The translations under genes and the position numbers were made by a program. A DNA stretch of 64,000 bases. Origin: Cladorhizidae sp. MBARI D1340-BT2 (taxonomy: Eukaryota > Porifera > Demospongiae > Poecilosclerida > Cladorhizidae). A model generated the notes under the pieces. That model did no database searches. It had not been told where the DNA came from and was given only the letters and a program-made list of their open reading frames with translations. Below, piece after piece: positions 47,801 through 61,041 of the stretch (position 1 is the stretch's first letter; every line of letters begins with the position of its first letter). The stretch covers positions 36,238,075 to 36,302,074 of the forward strand of contig JAQNBH010000002.1 of NCBI GenBank assembly GCA_028752905.1, written 5' to 3'.

Positions 47801-48625
47801 TCAAACATGATCCATCATAGAGAGGACATACCTGTTCTTCTTTTCTGTCAATGCCCCCACTACACCGAAACCACATTGATCGCTTCTGGTCATCAAAATA
47901 CTTGGCATCAATTTTCTTCTTCTCCCTGGCTGTGGTACTGGTAGAGGTCTCCTTTCTCCTCTCCATAGAGCAGGCTCTTGTCTTTCTATCGGCAGCTGGC
48001 TCCTTGGTTGAACACCTTTGTTTTGCCATGCCTCTGACTTCCTCCTGCAGGGCTTCACCATTGCCTCCTATCCCCGGTCAGTAAAATACCACACTGCTGC
48101 ATCACCCGTTTCCTCTGGTTTGCCTTTGTCATTGCTCACAGATGCATGTGGCGGCAGATCCAGGCAAACCTCTAAGGAGCACTCCATAGTGAGGTAACCA
48201 GCGTGTTCTCTCAACGTAACAAAGTCTCGCACATACCTCTCATCTGTTGTCTGGCAGGTCCCATTTCATTAGCAGCTCCTTCTCAGTTGGTTCAAGTCCC
48301 ACAACTTCACTCTCCTCTCTGACTTATTTAACCACACACAATTAAGTATTCTATACTTCACCTTAGAGTACTTGTTATTGTATGCTACATTCTGACTTGA
48401 CTACTCCTCCACCTTACTTTCCTCCAAAGGCCAACCAAAAGCGAGAACTCTTCTTACTACCTTCCAAATACAAGTTCACTTCCACAAGTTATATTCACTG
48501 AATCCACAGTATCCACTCTTCCTGAATCCTCAAGGAAGAGCTCTTACCTCTCCTCTACAGGTTTGTTAGTCCATGACGGCTTCCTCCTGAATCTTCAAGG
48601 AAGAAAATACCACAGCTGCCACTAA
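47801..48625 (-). pseudogene. Possible gag remnant downstream of an opposite-strand LTR
   Basis: The minus-strand frame 48029-47810 reads KKIDAKYFDDQKRSMWFRCS, then DRKEEQVCPLYDGSC. It follows, on that strand, the LTR and primer site at 48605-49057. I do not recognise a defined gag motif, so the call rests on context. Confidence 0.35.
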
Positions 48626-48626
48626 A

Positions 48627-49057
48627 TGTGACAGTTCACTCGCCGGCCAGCTAGGTGCGGGTCTAATTCGGGTAGCCAACCGAGCAGCCAGCAAGTAGCA
48701 GGCTGTCACAGTTTCTACTCTAGGCCCAACTCAAGCCCCTATATCACGGTCTAGAGTGGCTATGCCTCCCAGCTAACCTTAATCGTGAACTGAAGTGATG
48801 ATTTGGAGTAAAATTATTACAATCCAAGTCAAAAACTATACACAATTTCCTAAAACTATTTTCAGTCAGTCTATCACTAAGTTGGTTTGTTTATTTACTG
48901 CCCGCCCTTCCACTCCTTGCACCAATTACAAAATACGGAGCATCAACCAATCATATAGAATGTTTAAATTACTTCCTCTAGCTAATTGTCACTAGTTCAC
49001 AGTTCGTTCTCAACTGACTATTTCAGGGTTGCAGGGTTTCACCCTCCATCCCTGACA
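48627..49057 (-). repeat. Candidate 5' LTR of a minus-strand gypsy element
   Basis: Starts TGTGACAG and ends CCCTGACA on the plus strand. Just outside 48627 the minus strand reads TTTAGTGGCAGCTGTGGTAT, a good primer-binding site directly adjoining the LTR end. No second LTR was found, so the matching element is truncated or scrambled. Confidence 0.5.
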
Positions 49058-51236
49058 ATCTGAGGATTCACCATAATTATATGGTAGGTCTTCTGTTGGT
49101 TGATTCTCTGTTTCACATGCAGGTGTATAGTTGCACTAGATTGTTAATGACACAACCCTGGTAATGTCACTGTACAGTTGCTTGTTGATTACAACTATTA
49201 TAGTTAGCTCCACCTTGTGCACATGGAGGGTGACTCGGGCCAGAAGTAGTGAATGTGTGTGGCCATGTTCTCCCATGACTCACACAGTTTCTCCAGTGTG
49301 GGCCTTGGTGTTCATGCAACTTCTGTGAACCTGTGTCCGCATGCAGTCTGAGTCTATTGTCATCTCTTTCACTGGTCATCCATCAATAGTATCAATAGTA
49401 TCGGAGAGGTGTAAAAGTGAGTAATTGTGAGAGACAAGATACCTACCAGAGTGACCATCCATTTTGGGTACTTGGCCACGTTACAGATAGTAAGTCGGTG
49501 CTCATAAGGGTCGAGCATCTGCCGCTGGGCAGGTATACTCTGGTCTGTTTCTCTCTGCTTTATGTCTGAGTCGCTGGAACCTATTGCTCTCTTATGGGGG
49601 ATATGGCTCTCGTCTGCCTTACGCTGATTCAGGTTGTATTTGTCGATTAGCTCTTCTTCTAGTTCTTGTGTGATAGGATATTCTCATGTAGGCTGTCATG
49701 CAGTTTGGGTCTGTCTGCCTGTAGATCACCTGGTTGATCACCAACATGTCTTAAAGTTTTCGCTTGCTGATGGTGATATTGGTTCACATTGTCAGTTGGA
49801 GTCGGAATGCTTTATCATCTCGTGGCCAGCTTCTGCTAGGATTGGAGGTCCCTCCACTTCATTCGGTTGTAATCCAGAGTGATGCCATGCCAGCTGATCA
49901 AGGTCAATATTGTGGTGGGGAAATCCTTCTTGCACTCAGGTAGAGGCCTGCCTGGAACCACAGGGACTGCTCGTCTAGATATTAATGTTTGTGTTGTAGT
50001 GAAAAGGGAAACCATGGGAACAAAGCTCCGAAACTTTTTTTTTAAAGAGTTATTTTCCAGGATTTGGTGACACTTGCTTACAAAATGTTTTGGGCTGGAA
50101 TAAATGGCAATGACACATCTGAAAATGTATTCAATATTTAAAACTTATTTTGAATTATAGTAACTTGTCTCCACAAACACAAAACGCTAAAAATGACTAT
50201 GCAATTCAAAACATTGGGGGTGCTCGGTAAACAAAAATCACATTTTATAGCGTTTTGTTGTCTTATGTTGTATTTTCTTCTAAAATATGCAATATACAAT
50301 TTTTTTTTAATGGTTTAAGGGTACAAAAAAACATTTCAATCAATCATACCATCTTAACAACCATCCCAGCCTCCGTTAAAAAGTGGTTAAAACGATTTTG
50401 ATGGTGAATCTATTTCGTTACACCAAAAAAAAAAAATTTGAGCTTCTAATCCATGGGAGGGGGAAAAGGGACAGGCACAACATTGACCTTGAAAAAGTGG
50501 ACAGGAATTTTATTCTGGCTTATGTTGCATTTCAGCAAAATAATAACTTCAGCTATAGATATGGCCTTAATCCGTTCACCGTAAATCGAGTATGCCTGAT
50601 CATCTATGGTCCATAATTTATATATCATTAAATTACTCGATTGACAAATCAGAAATTATGATTGATGGTGTGTGGGTGAGAACTTATGGAAAAGAATGTA
50701 CAAACACTGACAAGCCACACTCTCGCATGGTGAAGCAAATTAGTTTGACAGATGTAATTTGCAAGGTCGCAGGTGCTGGGAGTGAGGTCTTTCAACCGGA
50801 CATCAGTGGGATCCTTGGTAGCTGCAGGCATTTGACCCACCACATGCTAGCACTGCAGCTGATGGTGATGCCCTCCTATCTGATGGGGAGGAGACAGATG
50901 AGGAAGGTTTCTCAGATTTGTGGAGGGATCAAGATATATTAGAAATGTGTGCTGATTATTAAATGTTGTAATGATGAATCGCTGAATATTCATATTTTGT
51001 GGTCAGAATGTGTGGACCTGACTATTTTACTGCACCTAATTTTGGTATGTCTGTACCTATACCTACAGTCTTTTAAGTGCCAAAACAGAGCACATAGATA
51101 GAACTATCATTTGTGTTATAAATTAAGTACAGACCTTGAAGTAAAGGGCTGCTATGGAGAAATCAATTGTTATTCAGCATAATGTGTGGTCAGTCGGTGG
51201 TCAATTATGTTTGATCACAATTGTCAAAAATGGGCT
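49058..51236. other. Unassigned stretch with a diverged relative of the palindromic element
   Basis: Between about 51040 and 51150 the text gagcacatagatagaactat and its surroundings align with the palindrome arm (gagcacacagagagacctat, read from the right arm near 36175), so an old copy of that family lies here. The rest has only short ORFs (for example 50592-50942, with FQPDISGILGSCRHLTHHML) that I do not recognise. Confidence 0.4.
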
Positions 51237-51339
51237 CCCGATTTTATATTCATTATCTACTGGATCTAATTTGGAATAGCTGTCCACAATGCCGACAATG
51301 AGAGGGTAAAATAAATAGTGTGGAGAATAATACCTTCAG

Positions 51340-52110
51340 CTACAAATTTGGCCATAAATATACACATGGATAATAGCACCTTCAGCTGTAAATATGAGCA
51401 CGTAGAGAATAGTACCTTCAGCTGCAAATATGGCCATAAATAAGCATGTGGACGATATCACCTTCAGCTACAAATATGGCATGTGGACGATATCACCTTC
51501 AGCTACCATAAATAAGCATGTAGAGAATAGCACCTTCAGCTACAAATATGCCATAAATAAGCACGTGGAGGATATATAGCACTTTAGCTACAAATATGGC
51601 CATAAATAAGCACGTGGAGGATAGCACCTTCAGCTACAAATATGAGCACATGGAGAATAGCACCGTCAACTACAAATATGGCCATAAATAAGCATGTGGA
51701 GAATAGCGTCTTCAAGCTACCATAAATAAGCACGTGGAGGATAGCTACAAATATGGACATAAATAAGCACATGGAGAATAGCACCATCAACTACAAATAT
51801 GGCCATAAATAAGCACGTGGAGAATAGCAGCTTCAGCTACAAATATGAGTATAAATAAGTACGTAGAGAATAGCACCTTCAGCTACAAATATGGCCATAA
51901 ATAGCACGTGGAGAATAGCAACTACAGTTACAAATATGGCCATAAATAAGCACATGGAGAATAGCACCCATAAATAAGCATGTGGAGAATAGCTACATAT
52001 ATGGCCATAAATAAGCACTTGGAGAATAGCACCTTCAGCCACAAATATGGCCATAAATAAGCATGTGGAGAATAGCACCTTCAGCTACAAATATGGCCAT
52101 AAACAAGCAG
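51340..52110. repeat. 46-bp minisatellite
   Basis: About 16 units, many internally deleted, built from aaataagcacgtggagaata and gcaccttcagctacaaatat plus ggccat. Copy A keeps only about one unit (near 95-140), so this array arose or expanded after the duplication, or was lost from copy A. Confidence 0.92.
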
Positions 52111-52413
52111 TGTCAAGGAATGAAAAGAAAAAACCCCAATAAAATGATGTTAGTGCCAATATATTATTAATAATAATACATTATTCTATTAACAACCCCT
52201 CAACAAACGACCGCATCAACAACCGGTACCCCCCTGACAGACTTTTCTGAGTGTCCTGGGAGAAAGGGAGATATGCATGCACCTTTGCCACCCACATGTG
52301 TTCATCACTAATTGCTTATGAATAAAATGTTATTAGAGAATCAGTTTCTGTATATGGAATATATTGTTTGATGTACTGAGACATAGAATCAATGTTACAT
52401 AATTATTACAACA

Positions 52414-55400
52414 TGGGTGGCTGGTGTGAGGGTAGAGAGCCACTGGGTGGCTTATGTGAGGGTACAGAGTCACTGGGTGGCTGGTGTGAGGGTACAGAGT
52501 CACTGGGTGGCTGGTGTGAGGGTACAGAGTCACTGGGTGGCTGGTGTGAGGGTACAGAGTCACTGGGTGGCTGGTGTGAGGGTACAGAGTCACTGGGTGG
52601 CTGGTGTGAGAGTACAGAGTCACTGGGTGGCTTGTGTGAGGGTACAGAGTCACTGGGTGGCTGGTGTGAGGGTACAGAGTCACTGGGTGGCTGGTGTGAG
52701 GGTACAGAGTCACTGGGTGGCTGGTGAGAGGGTGTAGAGTCACTGGGTGGCTGGTGTGAGGGTGTAGAGTCACTGGGTGGCTGGTGTGAGTGTGTAGAGT
52801 CACTGGGTGGCTGGTGTGAGGGTACAGAGTCGCTGGGTGGCTGGTGTGAGGGTACAGAGTCAACTGGGTGGCTGGTGTGAGGGTACAGAGTCACTGGGTG
52901 GCTGGTGTGAGGGTGGGTTGCTGATGTGAGAGTACAGAGTCACTGGGTGGCTGGTGTGAGGGTACAGAGTCAATGGGTGGCTGGTGTGAGTCACTGGGTG
53001 GCTGGTGTGAGGGTATAGAGTCACTGGGTGGCTGGTGTGAGGGTACAGAGTCACTGGGTGGCTGGTGTGAGGGTACAGAATCACTGGGTGGCTGGTGTGA
53101 GGGTGCAGAGTCACTGATTGGCTGGTGTGAGTGTACAGAATCACTGGGTGGCTGGTGTGAGGGTACAGATTCACTGGGTGGCTGGTGTGAGGGTACAGAG
53201 TCACTGGGTGGCTGGTGTGAGGGTACAGAGTCACTGGGTGGCTGGTGTGAGGGTGCAGGTCACTGGGTGGCTAGTGTGAGGGTGTAGAGTCTCTGGGTGG
53301 CTAGTGTGAGGGTGTAGAGTCACTGGGTGGCTGGTGTGAGGGTGTAGAGTCACTGGGTGGCTGGTGTGAGGGTACAGAGTCACTGGGTGGCTGGTGTGAG
53401 GGTACAGAGTCACTGGGTGGCTGGGAGGGTACAGAGTCACTGGGTGGCTGGTGTGAGGGTGTAGAGTCTCTGGGTGGCTAGTGTGAGGGTGTAGAGTCAC
53501 TGGGTGGCTGGTGTGAGGGTGTAGAGTCACTGGGTGGTTGGTGTGAGGGTACAGAGTCACTGGGTGGCTGGTGTGAGGGTACAGAGTCAATGGGTGGCTG
53601 GTGTGAGTCACTGGGTGGCTGGTGTGAGGGTACAGAGTCACTGGGTGGCTGGTGTGAGGGTATAGAATCACTGGGTGGCTGGTGTGAGGGTACAGAGTCA
53701 CTGGGTGGCTGGTGTGAGGGTACAGAGTCACTGGGTGGCTGGTGTGAGGGTACAGAATCACTGGGTGGCTGGTGTGAGGGTGCAGAGTCACTGATTGGCT
53801 GGTGTGAGTGTACAGAATCACTGGGTGGCTGGTGTGAGGGTACAGAGTCACTGGGTGGCTGGTGTTAGGGTACAGAGTCACTGGGTGGCTGGTGTGAGGG
53901 TACAGAGTCACTGGGTGGCTGGTGTGAGGGTGAAGAGTCACTGGGTGGCTGGTGTAATTGTAAAGTCACTGGGTGGCTGGTGTGAGGGTACAGAGTCACT
54001 GGGTGGCTGGTGTGAGGGTACAGAGTCACTGGGTGGCTGGTGTGAGAATACAGAGTCACTGGGTGGCTGGTGTGAGGGTACAGAGTCACTGGGTGACTGG
54101 TGTGAGGGTACAGTGTCACTGGTGGCTGGTGTGAGGGTACAGAGTCACTGGGTGGCTGGTGTGAGGGTGTAGAGTCACTGGGTGGCTGGTGTGAGGGTAC
54201 AGAGTCACTGGGTGGCTGGTGTGAGGGTGTAGAGTCACTGGGTGGCTGGCGTGAGTGTGTAGAGTCACTGGGTGGCTGGTGTGAGGGTACAGAGTCACTG
54301 GGTGGCTGGTGTGAGGTACAGAGTCACTGGGTGGCTGATGTGAGAGTACAGAGTCACTGGGTGGCTGGTGTGAGGGTACAGAGTCACTGGGTGGCTGGTG
54401 TGAGGGTACAGAGTCACTGGGTGGCTGGTGTGAGGGTACAGAGTCACTGGGTGGCTGGTGTGAGGGTACAGAGTCACTGGGTGGCTGGTGTGAGGGTGCA
54501 GAGTCACTGGGTGGCTGGTGTGAGGGTACAGAGTCACTGGGTGGCTGGTGTGAGGGTGTAGAGTCACTGGGTGGCTGGTGTGAGGGTACAGAGTAAACTG
54601 GGTGGCTGGTGTGAGGGTACAGAGTCACTGGGTGGCTGATGTGAGGGGACAGAGTCACTGGGTGGCTGGTGTGAGGGTATAGAATTACTGGGTGGCTGAT
54701 GTGAGGGTACAGAGTCACTGGGTGACTGGTGTGATGGTACAGAGTCACTGGGTGGCTGGTGTGAGGGTACAGAGTCACTGTGTGGCTGGTGTGAGTATAA
54801 AGAGTCACTGGGTGGCTGGTGTGAGGGTGTAGAGTCACTGGGTGGCTGGTGTGAGGGTACAGAGTCACTGGGTGGCTGGTGTGAGTGTAAAGAGTCACTG
54901 GGTGGCTGGTGTGAGGGTAGAGAGTCACTGGGTGGCTGGTGTGAGGGTACAGGGTCACAGGGTGGCTGGTGTGAAGGTACAGAGTCACTGGGTGGCTGGT
55001 GTGAAGGTACAGAGTCACTGGGTGGCTGGTGTGAGGGTACAGAGTCACTGGGTGGCTGGTGTGAGGGTGTAGAATCACTGGGTGGCTGGTGTGAGGGTAC
55101 AGAGTCACTGGGTGGCTGGTGTGAGGGTGTAGAGTCACTGGGTGGCTGGTGTGAGTGTACAGTCACTGGGTGGCTGGTGTGAGGGTACAGAGTCACTGGG
55201 TGGCTGGTGTGAGGGTGTAGAGTCACTGGGTGGCTGGTGTGAGTGTACATAGTCACTGGGTGGCCAGTGTGAGGGTACAGAGTCACTGGGTGGCTGGTGT
55301 GAGGGTGTAGAGTCACTGGGTGGCTGGTGTGAGTGTACATAGTCACTGGGTGGCCAGTGTGAGGGTACAGTGCCAATGGGTGGCTGGTGTGAGGGTACAG

Positions 55401-58400
55401 AGTCACTGGGTGGCTGGTGTGAGGGTACAGAGTCACTGGGTGGCTGGTGTGAAGGTACAGAGTCACTGGGTGGCTGGTGTGAGGGTACAGAGTCACTGGG
55501 TGGCTGGTGTGAGGGTACAGAGTCACTGGGTGGCTGGTGAGAGGGTGTAGAGTCACTGTGTAGCTGGTGTGAGGGTGTAGAGTCACTGGGTGGCTGGTGT
55601 GAGTGTGTAGAGTCACTGGGTGGCTGGTGTGAGGGTACAGAGTCGCTGGGTGGCTGGTGTGAGGGTACAGAGTCAACTGGGTGGCTGGTGTGAGGGTACA
55701 GAGTCACTGGGTGGCTGGTGTGAGGGTGGGTTGCTGATGTGAGAGTACAGAGTCACTGGGTGGCTGGTGTGAGGGTACAGAGTCAATGGGTGGCTGGTGT
55801 GAGTCACTGGGTGGCTGGTGTGAGGGTATAGAGTCACTGGGTGGCTGGTGTGAGGGTACAGAGTCACTGGGTGGCTGGTGTGAGGGTACAGAATCACTGG
55901 GTGGCTGGTGTGAGGGTGCAGAGTCACTGATTGGCTGTTGTGAGTTTACAGAATCACTGGGTGGCTGGTGTGAGGGTACAGATTCACTGGGTGGCTGGTG
56001 TGAGGGTACAGAGTCACTGGGTGGCTGGTGTGAGGGTACAGAGTCACTGGGTGGCTGGTGTGAGGGTGCAGGTCACTGGGTGGCTAGTGTGAGGGTGTAG
56101 AGTCTCTGGGTGGCTAGTGTGAGGGTGTAGAGTCACTGGGTGGCTGGTGTGAGGGTGTAGAGTCACTGGGTGGCTGGTGTGAGGGTACAGAGTCACTGGG
56201 TGGCTGGTGTGAGGGTACAGAGTCACTGGGTGGCTGGTGTGAGGGTACAGAGTCACTGGGTGGCTGGTGTGAGGGTGTAGAGTCTCTGGGTGGCTAGTGT
56301 GAGGGTGTAGAGTCACTGGGTGGCTGGTGTGAGGGTGTAGAGTCACTGGGTGGTTGGTGTGAGGGTACAGAGTCACTGGGTGGCTGGTGTGAGGGTACAG
56401 AGTCAATGGGTGGCTGGTGTGAGTCACTGGGTGGCTGGTGTGAGGGTACAGAGTCACTGGGTGGCTGGTGTGAGGGTATAGAATCACTGGGTGGCTGGTG
56501 TGAGGGTACAGAGTCACTGGGTGGCTGGTGTGAGGGTACAGAGTCACTGGGTGGCTGGTGTGAGGGTACAGAATCACTGGGTGGCTGGTGTGAGGGTGCA
56601 GAGTCACTGATTGGCTGGTGTGAGTGTACAGAATCACTGGGTGGCTGGTGTGAGGGTACAGAGTCACTGGGTGGCTGGTGTTAGGGTACAGAGTCACTGG
56701 GTGGCTGGTGTGAGGGTACAGAGTCACTGGGTGACTGGTGTGAGGGTGAAGAGTCACTGGGTGGCTGGTGTAATTGTAAAGTCACTGGGTGGCTGGTGTG
56801 AGGGTACAGAGTCACTGGGTGGCTGGTGTGAGAATACAGAGTCACTGGGTGGCTGGTGTGAGGGTACAGAGTCACTGGGTGGCTGGTGTGAGGGTACAGA
56901 GTCACTGGGTGACTGGTGTGAGGGTACAGTGTCACTGGGTGGCTGGTGTGAGGGTACAGAGTCACTGGGTGGCTGGTGTGAGGGTGTAGAGTCACTGGGT
57001 GGCTGGTGTGAGGGTATAGAGTCACTGGGTGGCTGGTGTGAGGGTGTAGAGTCACTGGGTGGCTGGCGTGAGTGTGTAGAGTCACTGGGTGGCTGGTGTG
57101 AGGGTACAGAGTCACTGGGTGGCTGGTGTGAGGGTACAGAGTCACTGGGTGGCTGATGTGAGAGTACAGAGTCACTGGGTGGCTGGTGTGAGGGTACAGA
57201 GTCACTGGGTGGCTGGTGTGAGGGTACAGAGTCACTGGGTGGCTGGTGTGAGGGTACAGAGTCACTGGGTGGCTGGTGTGAGGGTGCAGAGTCACTGGGT
57301 GGCTGGTGTGAGGGTACAGAGTCACTGGGTGGCTGGTGTGAGGGTGTAGAGTCACTGGGTGGCTGGTGTGAGGGTACAGAGTAAACTGGGTGGCTGGTGT
57401 GAGGGTACAGAGTCACTGGGTGGCTGGTGTGAGGGTACAGAGTCACTGTGTGGCTGGTGTGAGTGTAAAGAGTCACTGGGTGGCTGGTGTGAGGGTGTAG
57501 AGTCACTGGGTGGCTGGTGTGAGGGTGTAGAATCACTGGGTGGCTGGTGTGAGGGTACAGAGTCACTGGGTGGCTGGTGTGAGGGTGTAGAGTCACTGGG
57601 TGGCTGGTGTGAGTGTACAGTCACTGGGTGGCTGGTGTGAGGGTACAGAGTCACTGGGTGGCTGGTGTGAGGGTGTAGAGTCACTGGGTGGCTGGTGTGA
57701 GTGTACATAGTCACTGGGTGGCCAGTGTGAGGGTACAGAGTCACTGGGTGGCTGGTGTGAGGGTGTAGAGTCACTGGGTGGCTGGTGTGAGTGTACATAG
57801 TCACTGGGTGGCCAGTGTGAGGGTACAGTGCCAATGGGTGGCTGGTGTGAGGGTACAGAGTCACTGGGTGGCTGGTGTGAGGGTACAGAGTCACTGGGTG
57901 GCTGGTGTGAAGGTACAGAGTCACTGGGTGGCTGGTGTGAGGGTACAGAGTCACTGGGTGGCTGGTGTGAGGGTACAGAGTCACTGGGTGGCTGGTGTGA
58001 GGGTACAGAGTCACTGGGTGGCTGGTGTGAGGGTACAGAGTCACTGGGTGGCTGGTGTGAGGGTGCAGGTCACTGGGTGGCAGGTGTGAGGGTACAGAGT
58101 CACTGGGTGGCTGGTGTGAGGGTACAGAGTCACTGGGTGGCTGGTGTGAGGGTACAGAGTCACTGGGTGGCTGGTGTGAGGGTGTAGAGTCACTGGGTGG
58201 CTGGTGTGAGGGTACAGAGTCACTGGGTGGCTGGTGTGAGGGTACAGAGTCACTGGGTGGCTGGTGTGTGTGTGCAGAGTCACTGGGTGGCTGGTGTGAG
58301 GGTGTAGAGTCACTGGGTGGCTGGTGTGAGGGTACAGAGTGACTGGGTGGCTGGTGTGAGGATACAGAGTCACTGGGTAGCTGATGTGAGGGTACAGAGT

Positions 58401-59873
58401 CACTGGGTGGCTGGTGTGAGGGAACAGAGTCACTGGGTGGCTGGTGTGAGGCTACAGAGTCACTGGGTAGCTGATGTGAGGGTACAGGGTCACTGGGTGG
58501 CTGGTGTGAGGGTACAGAGTCACTGGGTGGCTGGTGTGAGTGTAAAGAGTCACTGGGTGGCTGGTGTGAGGGTACAGAGTCACTGGGTGGCTGGTGTGAG
58601 TGTAAAGAGTCACTGGGTGGCTGGTGTGAGGGTGCAGAGTCACTGGGTGGCTGGTGTGAGGATACAGAGTCACTGGGTGGCTGGTGTGAGGGTGTAGAGT
58701 CACTGGGTGGCTGGTGTGAGGGTACAGAGTCACTGGGTGGCTGGTGTGAGGGTACAGAGTCACTGGGTGGCTGGTGTGAGGGTACAGAGTCACTGGTTGG
58801 CTGGTGTGAGGGTACAGAGTCACTGGGTGGCTGGTGTGAGGGTACAGAGTCACTGGGCGGCTGATGTGAGGGTAAAGAGTCACTGGGCGGCTGATGTGAG
58901 GGTAAAGAGTCACTGGGTGGCTGGTGTGAGGGTACAGGGTCACTGGGTGGCTGGTGTGAGGGTACAGGGTCACTGGATGGCTGATGTGAGGGTACAGAGT
59001 CACTGGGTGGCTGGTGTGAGGGTACAGAGTCACTGGGTGGCTGGTGTGAGGGTGTAGAGTCACTGGGTGGCTGGTGTGAGGGTGTAGAGTGACTGGGTGG
59101 CTGGTGTGAGGGTACAGAGTCACTGGGTGGCTGGTGTGAGGGTGTAGAGTCACTGGGTGGCTGGTGTGAGGGTGTAGAGTCACTGGGTGGCTGGTGTGAG
59201 GGTGTAGAGTCACTGGGTGGCTGGTGTGAGGGTGTAGAGTCACTGGGTGGCTGGTGTGAGGGTGTAGAGTGACTGGGTGGCTGGTGTGAGGGTACAGAGT
59301 CACTGGGTGGCTGGTGTGAGGGTGTAGAGTCACTGGGTGGCTGGTGTGAGGGTGTAGAGTGACTGGGTGGCTGGTGTGAGGGTACAGAGTCACTGGGTGG
59401 CTGGTGTGAGGGTGTAGAGTCACTGGGTGGCTGGTGTGAGGGTGTAGAGTCACTGGGTGGCTGGTGTGAGGGTACAGAATCACTGGGTGGCTGGTGTGAG
59501 GGTACAGAGTCACTGGGTGGCTGGTGTGAGGGTACAGAGTCACTGGGTGGCTGGTGTGAGGGTACAGAGTCACTGGGTGGCTGGTGTGAGGGTGTAGAGT
59601 CACTGGGTGGCTGGTGTGAGGGTGTAGAGTCACTGGGTGGCTGGTGTGAGGGTGTAGAGTCACTGGGTGGCTGGTGTGAGGGTGTAGAGTCACTTGGTGG
59701 CTGGTGTGAGGGTACAGAGTCACTGGGTGGCTGGTGTGAGGGTACAGAGTCACTGGGTGGCTGGTGTGAGGGTGTAGAGTCACTGGGTGGCTGGTGTGAG
59801 GGTGTAGAGTCACTGGGTGGCTGGTGTGAGGGTGTAGAGTCACTGGGTGGCTGGTGTGAGGGTGCAGGTCACT
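52414..59873. repeat. 30-bp minisatellite, copy B, ~249 units with higher-order repeat
   Basis: The same unit as copy A. Rare variants recur at a fixed distance: ggtgagagg at 52722 and 55536, gggtgggttg at 52911 and 55724, ggtgtaattg at 53951 and 56767. All are 2,813-2,816 bp apart, which shows a ~2.81-kb block duplicated in tandem. The second block has lost about 360 bp (marker tgccaatggg at 55371 and 57829). A smaller ~617-bp echo (gtcaatgggtgg at 52971 and 53588) lies inside. From ~58000 on, units are more uniform. The long ORFs on both strands are repeat artefacts. Confidence 0.96.
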
Positions 59874-60602
59874 AGCTCGGCACTCTCCTCCTCAGAGTCA
59901 GGTACCTCATCCAGCATCATGTATCACCTCTGATATAGAAATACTGTGCTGTGGCTCAGGAGTTGCCCCTTAACCTCCAGCAGTGCATGAGGTTGTGTGT
60001 CTGTTGTTACAGAGTACACATCATTTGTTTACTGCCTTGAGTGCATGGATGATATAAACTATAAGCCATTCAGCCAAACAAAATTTGAGTTTCCTTTACT
60101 AGTTGTGAGGCATTTACAATTTCAATAGTTCATTATCGTTCCCCTTCATTTTTGTCTAGTAATTATTCCTCTGCTAAGATAAAACAAAATCAGTCCTGAA
60201 GTTGGCCAGAGCAGAAGTGCTTGTCCTATATCCCAGCTACAATTCTCGTGCATCTGGAGAGAATAAAAATGGGGGGAAATATGCTTGGATTAATGACCAT
60301 CATGCTGGACTCCCTGAGGTTCAGGCACCAGGAAACATTGATGGCAACAGCTCTACTGTAGTAGCTCTCACCATCAGCACAGCTAAAGAGACATGCCATT
60401 GCAGAGAAGCAAACCAACAACAACAAAAACATTTCTGTCGTAAAATATTTACATGACAGGGGGAAAAAATGAAATTGTGCACACAATCTGAATAATATTG
60501 AACAGATGAAGAAGAATCCAAGGCATTGTCAGTTGGCCTCCTCCCAGTGTTGTTCACCAACTCCTACAATGTCATAACAATAGTGTTATAAATATATATA
60601 TA
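59874..60602. repeat. Right flank of duplication copy B
   Basis: Homologous to 6785-7678, with one copy of the 93-bp unit near 60305. An ORF at 60202-60456 is open but its copy A counterpart is not conserved as a frame, so I do not call it a gene. Confidence 0.75.
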
Positions 60603-60639
60603 CATATATAATATATATAAGGTTATAAATATATTATAT

Positions 60640-61010
60640 ATACAACATGCTAAGCTGTGTATACCAAGATGGCCTCCAGGCAGGGTCTAGTGGCATATAT
60701 ACAACATGCTAAGCTGTGTGTACCAAGGTGGCCTCCAGGCAGGGTCTAGTGGCATATATACAACATGCTAAGCTGTGTATACCAAGGTGGCCTCCAGGCA
60801 GGGTTAGTGCCATATATACAACATGCTAAGCTGTGTATACCAAGGTGGCCTCCAGGCAGGGCCTAGTGGCATATATACAACATGCTAAGCTGTGTATACC
60901 AAGGTGGCCTCCAGGCAGGGTCCAGTGGCATATATACAACATGCTAAGCTGTGTATACCAAGGTGGCCTCCAGGCAGGGTGTAGTGGCATATATACAACA
61001 TGCTATCTAC
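60640..61010. repeat. 59-bp minisatellite
   Basis: About six units: tatatacaacatgctaagct, gtgtataccaaggtggcctc, caggcagggtctagtggca. It ends about 30 bp downstream of the Roc-COR gene's stop codon. Confidence 0.93.
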
Positions 61011-61041
61011 AAGTGTGTGAACTGATAACACCTACCCAAAG

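Larger units (their letters stand above)
51237..60602. repeat. Segmental duplication, copy B
   Basis: Same order as copy A: left flank, 46-bp array, flank, 30-bp array, right flank. Total 9.37 kb against about 3.2 kb for copy A once its retrotransposon is removed; the difference is almost wholly array expansion. The match ends at the AT run at about 60600. Confidence 0.85.

Noticed and set aside
51584..52078. Hydrophobic ORFs with a YGHICS-type period
   Set aside because: They are translations of the 46-bp array.
52333..59843. Very long ORFs on both strands with 10-residue periods such as TLYPHTSHPV and AGVRVQSHWV
   Set aside because: They follow from a 30-bp unit with no stop codons in several frames. 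Frames switch at every indel, starts are mostly GTG, and both strands are equally open. No signal of coding selection is visible.
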